Assembly (NCBI GenBank): GCA_007134665.1
Contig: SLKH01000354.1
Coordinates: 1-8,794 of the forward strand
Direction: 5' to 3'
From: Balneolaceae bacterium
Lineage (GTDB): Bacteria; Bacteroidota; Rhodothermia; Balneolales; Balneolaceae
Length of the DNA: 8,794 bases
The notes under the pieces were generated by a model. That model made no database searches and was not told the DNA's origin. It was given only the letters and a program-made list of their open reading frames with translations. Of this stretch, positions 6,739-8,794 are shown piece by piece. Numbering within the stretch: position 1 is the first letter of the stretch; each line of letters starts with the position of its first letter. Made by a program: the position numbers and the translations under genes.

Positions 6739-7029
6739 TTAGATTTCGCTGAAAAAGTCTATTTCGCCTTCTTTCAATGTTACAATTGCTTTTTTCCAAA
6801 TTTTACTTCTCCCGTCAACATATCCGCCTTTGGTAAACCTTCCCTTTGGTTTGGATGGTACAATCATGGTATTTACCCGTCCAACCCTGACATCCGGATA
6901 TCTATCTTCAATTGCTCTTTTAATCTGTGGTTTGGTCGCTTTTAAAGCCACTTTAAAAGCATATTGCTGATGCTCTTCCTGCAGTCGTGTCAGCTTTTCT
7001 GTTATTAATGGTTTTTCCAATACGATCAT
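6739..7029 (-). CDS. rplW: 50S ribosomal protein L23
   Basis: L23 sits at the rim of the exit tunnel and is the docking point for trigger factor and signal recognition particle. The 96-residue protein begins with the usual hairpin-helix region, LEKPLITEK (4-12); Glu11 aligns with E. coli Glu18, the key trigger-factor contact. It then shows the loop VNTMIVPSKPKGR (52-64) and the end motif WKKAIVTLKEGE (78-89). The ATG overlaps the rplD stop (ATGA), so translation is probably coupled. Upstream the mRNA reads GAGGAAG, which resembles a Shine-Dalgarno but also encodes the Glu-rich end of L4. Length and motifs are ordinary for the family. Confidence 0.97.
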   Translation of the reverse strand: MIVLEKPLITEKLTRLQEEHQQYAFKVALKATKPQIKRAIEDRYPDVRVGRVNTMIVPSKPKGRFTKGGYVDGRSKIWKKAIVTLKEGEIDFFSEI

Positions 7030-7676
7030 GCTGCTTCCTCTTCGTTTTTGGGTTTAAAGCTGCTTTCCAGTACTCCGACACCTGATTCCTGAATAAGAAG
7101 CACATCTGCATTCAGAATTTGATATGTATTCGGCTTGTAGGCTTCAAGTACACTGACATTGGGAATATTTCGAGCTGACTTATACATATTTATGTCAGTT
7201 TCTGAAGTGAGTATGAGTACTTTTTTATCATTGATCTCAAGAGCTTTCAGAAGTTCAACAATATTTTTGGTTTTGGGCTCATCATAATTAAAATCCTCAA
7301 CTACAACGATGCCTTCTTCAGAAGCCTTTAGTGATAATGCAGATTTTCTTGCCTGGGCCCGCATTTTCTTAGTCATCTTAACACTATAAGTACGTGGTTT
7401 CGGCCCAAATACTGTACCACCACCTTTTAACAGCGGAGAACGAATAGATCCGCGGCGTGCCATTCCTGTTCCTTTTTGGCGGTATGCTTTTCTTCCGCCA
7501 CCACGAACTTCACCCCGTTCTTTGGTACTTGCCGTTCCTTGTCTTTTGTTACTCAGATAGCGTCGTACATCTTCATATATAAGAGTTTCATTAGGTTCAA
7601 TTGCAAAAATTTCATCATTCAGTGCAATTTTATTACCGCTGCTCTTACCATCAGTTTTATAGATCGTCAGTTCCAT
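7026..7676 (-). CDS. rplD: 50S ribosomal protein L4
   Basis: L4 has a globular domain on the 50S surface and a long loop that lines the narrowest part of the nascent-chain exit tunnel together with L22. In E. coli it also represses the S10 operon. The 216-residue product shows the loop as GEVRGGGRKAYRQKGTGMARRGSIRSP (starting near residue 55 and quoted here only to mark RQKGTG at 66-71); the lysine that, when changed in E. coli, gives erythromycin resistance is present in KGTG. The C-terminal half is the usual Rossmann-like part. It ends in an acidic EEEAA tail. Its TGA overlaps the rplW ATG by four bases (ATGA), and its start overlaps the rplC stop by one. Confidence 0.98.
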   Translation of the reverse strand: MELTIYKTDGKSSGNKIALNDEIFAIEPNETLIYEDVRRYLSNKRQGTASTKERGEVRGGGRKAYRQKGTGMARRGSIRSPLLKGGGTVFGPKPRTYSVKMTKKMRAQARKSALSLKASEEGIVVVEDFNYDEPKTKNIVELLKALEINDKKVLILTSETDINMYKSARNIPNVSVLEAYKPNTYQILNADVLLIQESGVGVLESSFKPKNEEEAA

Positions 7677-8320
7677 CAGGCTACTTCGCTTGTAGATTTA
7701 TTAAAAATTTTCAGATAGCCGCCATTCCGTCCTGGGACACCTCCGGTTACAAGTATTGTATTCGATTCAGGAAAGATTTTTGCAACACTGAGATTCTGAA
7801 TCTTAACGCGTTCATTGCCGGATCTTCCAGCCATTTTCTTTCCTTTAAATACTCTTGAAGGGTCAGATGCATTTCCAATTGCACCTGGTGCCCGCTGACG
7901 GTCGTGCTGACCGTGCGTAGCTTCACCAACGCCGCCAAAGTTATGCCTTTTCATTACACCGGTGAATCCACGGCCCTTTGAGATCCCTACCACATCAACA
8001 AGATCTCCTACCGTAAACACATCTTCTGCATTCAATTCATCGCCGAGTTCAAATCCTTCAGGAATGAAATCACGGAATTCAGTGACATACTTTTTAGGTT
8101 CGGTTCCTGCTTTGTCAAAATGACCTTTCAGGGCATTGGTTGTGCTCTTTTCTCTTTTATCAAAAGCCGCAAGCTGAACAGCGTTATATCCGTCCGATTC
8201 TTCCGTTTTAATCTGTGAAATGACACATGGGGGTACCTCTATAACCGTTACAGCTATACTTCGCCCAAGTTCATCAAAGACATTAGTCATTCCTATTTTT
8301 TTTCCAATCAAACCACTCAT
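7676..8320 (-). CDS. rplC: 50S ribosomal protein L3
   Basis: L3 binds 23S rRNA early in 50S assembly and reaches toward the peptidyl-transferase centre with a long loop. The 214-residue sequence starts with the typical SGLIGKKIGMT (2-12). It contains the family signature around SKGRGFTGVMKRHNF (114-128) and the VFKGKKMAG segment (157-165) of the central extension. In E. coli L3 the methylated residue is Gln150, in GQNQTP; the aligned stretch here reads GNASDP, so Ser152 stands in its place and PrmB-type methylation is not expected. The start is ATG. The stop TGA shares its A with the ATG of rplD (TGATG), suggesting translational coupling. Confidence 0.98.
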   Translation of the reverse strand: MSGLIGKKIGMTNVFDELGRSIAVTVIEVPPCVISQIKTEESDGYNAVQLAAFDKREKSTTNALKGHFDKAGTEPKKYVTEFRDFIPEGFELGDELNAEDVFTVGDLVDVVGISKGRGFTGVMKRHNFGGVGEATHGQHDRQRAPGAIGNASDPSRVFKGKKMAGRSGNERVKIQNLSVAKIFPESNTILVTGGVPGRNGGYLKIFNKSTSEVA

Positions 8321-8340
8321 GGCTATCTTTTTATCAGGAT

Positions 8341-8652
8341 TTAAACTTTTATTTCCACATCAACACCTGAAGGAAGCTCAAGCTTCATCAGGGCATCAAC
8401 TGTTTGAGATCCGGTTGACAAAATATCAATCAGTCTTTTGTGTGAACGATATTCAAACTGTTCACGTGATTTTTTATTCACATGAACTGACCGGTTCACT
8501 GTTATAATATTCTTTTTAGTTGGCAGTGGTATCGGCCCTGACACCACTGCACCGGTAGATTTAACAGTCTGGATTATTTTTTCAGCTGATTTATCGATCA
8601 GGTTATGATCATAGGATTTCAGCTTGATACGTATTTTTTGTTGTGTTGCCAC
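8341..8652 (-). CDS. rpsJ: 30S ribosomal protein S10
   Basis: S10 is a 30S head protein that also serves as NusE, partner of NusB and NusG in transcription antitermination and in transcription-translation coupling. The 103-residue product has the family length and the standard N-terminus QKIRIKLKSYDHNLIDKSAEK (residues 5-25, quoted as seen). It also carries the loop and strand NKKSREQFE (59-67) followed by RSHKRLIDI. The start codon is GTG (8650-8652): no ATG lies upstream in frame before the conserved region, and MATQQKIRI matches normal S10 starts. No Shine-Dalgarno precedes it. It is the first gene of the S10 cluster, 109 bases after tuf and 20 bases before rplC. In E. coli this leader is the target of L4 feedback, but I recognise no equivalent structure here. 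Confidence 0.98.
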   Translation of the reverse strand: MATQQKIRIKLKSYDHNLIDKSAEKIIQTVKSTGAVVSGPIPLPTKKNIITVNRSVHVNKKSREQFEYRSHKRLIDILSTGSQTVDALMKLELPSGVDVEIKV

Positions 8653-8660
8653 GGTTTATC

Positions 8661-8672
8661 TATTTATAAATA
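8661..8672. promoter_or_regulatory. 12-base AT palindrome before the rpsJ start
   Basis: TATTTATAAATA is a perfect palindrome lying eight bases upstream of the rpsJ GTG codon. It contains TATAAA-like words, but no -35 partner at normal spacing was found, so I do not call a promoter. It could equally be an AU-rich, unstructured stretch that helps initiation at a start lacking a Shine-Dalgarno sequence, as is common in Bacteroidota. Chance is also possible in such AT-rich DNA. Confidence 0.25.
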
Positions 8673-8685
8673 TTTCTTTCGAATA

Positions 8686-8725
8686 CGAATTTCTAACAAT
8701 TAAGCCTGTTAACCTTCGAAATTCG
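8686..8725 (-). other. Bulged inverted repeat in the rpsJ leader
   Basis: The arms CGAATTTC (8686-8693) and GAAATTCG (8718-8725) are perfect 8-base inverted repeats. Directly inside them lie TAACA (8694-8698) and TGTTA (8707-8711), which add five more pairs around an 8-base loop, with ACCTTC (8712-8717) as a one-sided bulge. The transcript could thus fold into a 13-pair bulged hairpin about 33 bases before the rpsJ start codon. The stem is mostly A-T pairs and one arm overlaps the heptamer array, so part of the symmetry may come from the repeat itself. It might be an RNA control element or a relic of repeat expansion. Confidence 0.4.
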
Positions 8726-8757
8726 ACTGTTCGATATTCGTCATTCGACATTCATTA
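8715..8757. repeat. Degenerate tandem heptamer array, TTCGNNN
   Basis: On the + strand the triplet TTC recurs at 8715, 8722, 8730, 8737, 8744 and 8751, spaced 7, 8, 7, 7 and 7 bases. The units are TTCGAAA, TTCGACTG, TTCGATA, TTCGTCA, TTCGACA and a decayed TTCATTA. A further TTC at 8758 keeps phase into the tuf stop codon. On the transcribed strand the unit reads NNNCGAA. Stray related words, TTCGAAT at 8678 and CGAAT at 8686, lie nearer rpsJ. The core stays fixed while the other positions vary, as in short intergenic tandem repeats. Function is unknown. Confidence 0.75.
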
Positions 8758-8761
8758 TTCT

Positions 8762-8794
8762 TTAATCCAGTATCTTTGATACTACACCGGCTCC
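8762..8794 (-). CDS. tuf: Elongation factor Tu, C-terminal end only (partial)
   Basis: Read leftward from the window edge, one open frame encodes GAGVVSKILD and then TAA (stop at 8762-8764). This matches the conserved C-terminus of EF-Tu, which in E. coli ends in ...TVGAGVVAKVLG/S. EF-Tu is the GTPase that carries aminoacyl-tRNA to the ribosomal A site; these residues lie in the last strand of its third beta-barrel domain. Only ten codons are present and the rest lies beyond base 8794. It is co-directional with rpsJ, 109 bases upstream of it, as expected where the str operon (rpsL-rpsG-fusA-tuf) runs into the S10 operon. The identification rests on ten residues plus position, but the GAGVV motif is distinctive and the location fits. 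Confidence 0.85.
   Translation of the reverse strand, partial: GAGVVSKILD

Larger units (their letters stand above)
8653..8761. other. tuf-rpsJ intergenic spacer
   Basis: This is the only sizeable non-coding stretch in the window, at 109 bases, and it is AT-rich. Next to the tuf stop it carries a tandem heptamer array (8715-8757). In the middle is a bulged inverted repeat (8686-8725), and close to the rpsJ start is an AT-only palindrome (8661-8672). I see no G+C-rich hairpin followed by a T-run in the direction of transcription, so there is no convincing terminator for tuf. I also find no good promoter: neither a TAnnTTTG -7 element of the Bacteroidota type nor a well-spaced TTGACA/TATAAT pair. 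Read-through from tuf into rpsJ is therefore plausible. Confidence 0.8.

Noticed and set aside
8653..8761. Promoter for rpsJ in the spacer
   Set aside because: Tried TTAACA or TTGTTA as -35 and TATTTA, TATAAA or TATTCG as -10, as well as TAnnTTTG; spacing or match was poor in each case.
8769..8783. Six-base inverted repeat AGTATC-TTT-GATACT at the end of tuf
   Set aside because: It lies inside coding sequence for VVSKIL, is short and mostly A-T, and no T-run follows, so it is not a terminator; it is most likely a coincidence of codons.
1..8794. Mobile element, CRISPR array, defence or other novel system
   Set aside because: Every base outside the short gaps and the tuf-rpsJ spacer is accounted for by intact ribosomal-protein genes in the standard order; no transposase, tRNA, direct target duplication or spaced palindromic array is present.

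Overview
The window is one long, unbroken run of ribosomal-protein genes, all on the minus strand: the fused S10 and spc operons in the classical bacterial order. Read in the direction of transcription (from high to low coordinates) it begins with the last ten codons of tuf (EF-Tu), followed by a 109-base spacer. After that come rpsJ (S10), rplC (L3), rplD (L4), rplW (L23), rplB (L2), rpsS (S19), rplV (L22), rpsC (S3), rplP (L16), rpmC (L29), rpsQ (S17), rplN (L14), rplX (L24), rplE (L5), rpsN (S14), rpsH (S8), rplF (L6), rplR (L18) and rpsE (S5). The next expected gene, rpmD (L30), would begin beyond base 1. All 19 complete genes are intact, of normal length, and separated by 5 to 21 bases or overlapping by 1 to 4, so they look like a single co-transcribed unit. 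I see no internal terminator and no convincing internal promoter.

The organism is a bacterium with moderate to low GC. The evidence points, tentatively, to the Bacteroidota/Chlorobiota/Rhodothermota/Balneolota assemblage. S14 is the 89-residue form without zinc-binding cysteines, L2 has Met in its NPVDHPMGGGEG motif, and most genes lack a Shine-Dalgarno sequence, which is typical of Bacteroidota. The presence of tuf immediately before rpsJ argues for an order such as rpsL-rpsG-fusA-tuf-rpsJ rather than the arrangement I recall for Bacteroides and Flavobacterium, where fusA precedes rpsJ. This placement is inference from protein flavour and cannot be settled from this window.

The products work together. 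L3, L4, L23, L2, L22, L16, L29, L14, L24, L5, L6 and L18 build the 50S subunit: the peptidyl-transferase surroundings, the exit tunnel and its rim, and the 5S rRNA protuberance. S10, S19, S3, S17, S14, S8 and S5 build the 30S head and body. EF-Tu delivers aminoacyl-tRNA to the finished ribosome.

The only part that is not ordinary coding sequence is the tuf-rpsJ spacer (8653-8761). It holds a degenerate tandem heptamer array (TTCGNNN), a bulged inverted repeat, and a 12-base perfect palindrome just before the GTG start of rpsJ. Other small oddities are a TTG start for rpsC, a lone good Shine-Dalgarno before rpmC, and Ser in L3 where E. coli has the PrmB-methylated Gln. I do not see a previously undescribed system here; this is core housekeeping DNA with one mildly interesting intergenic region.
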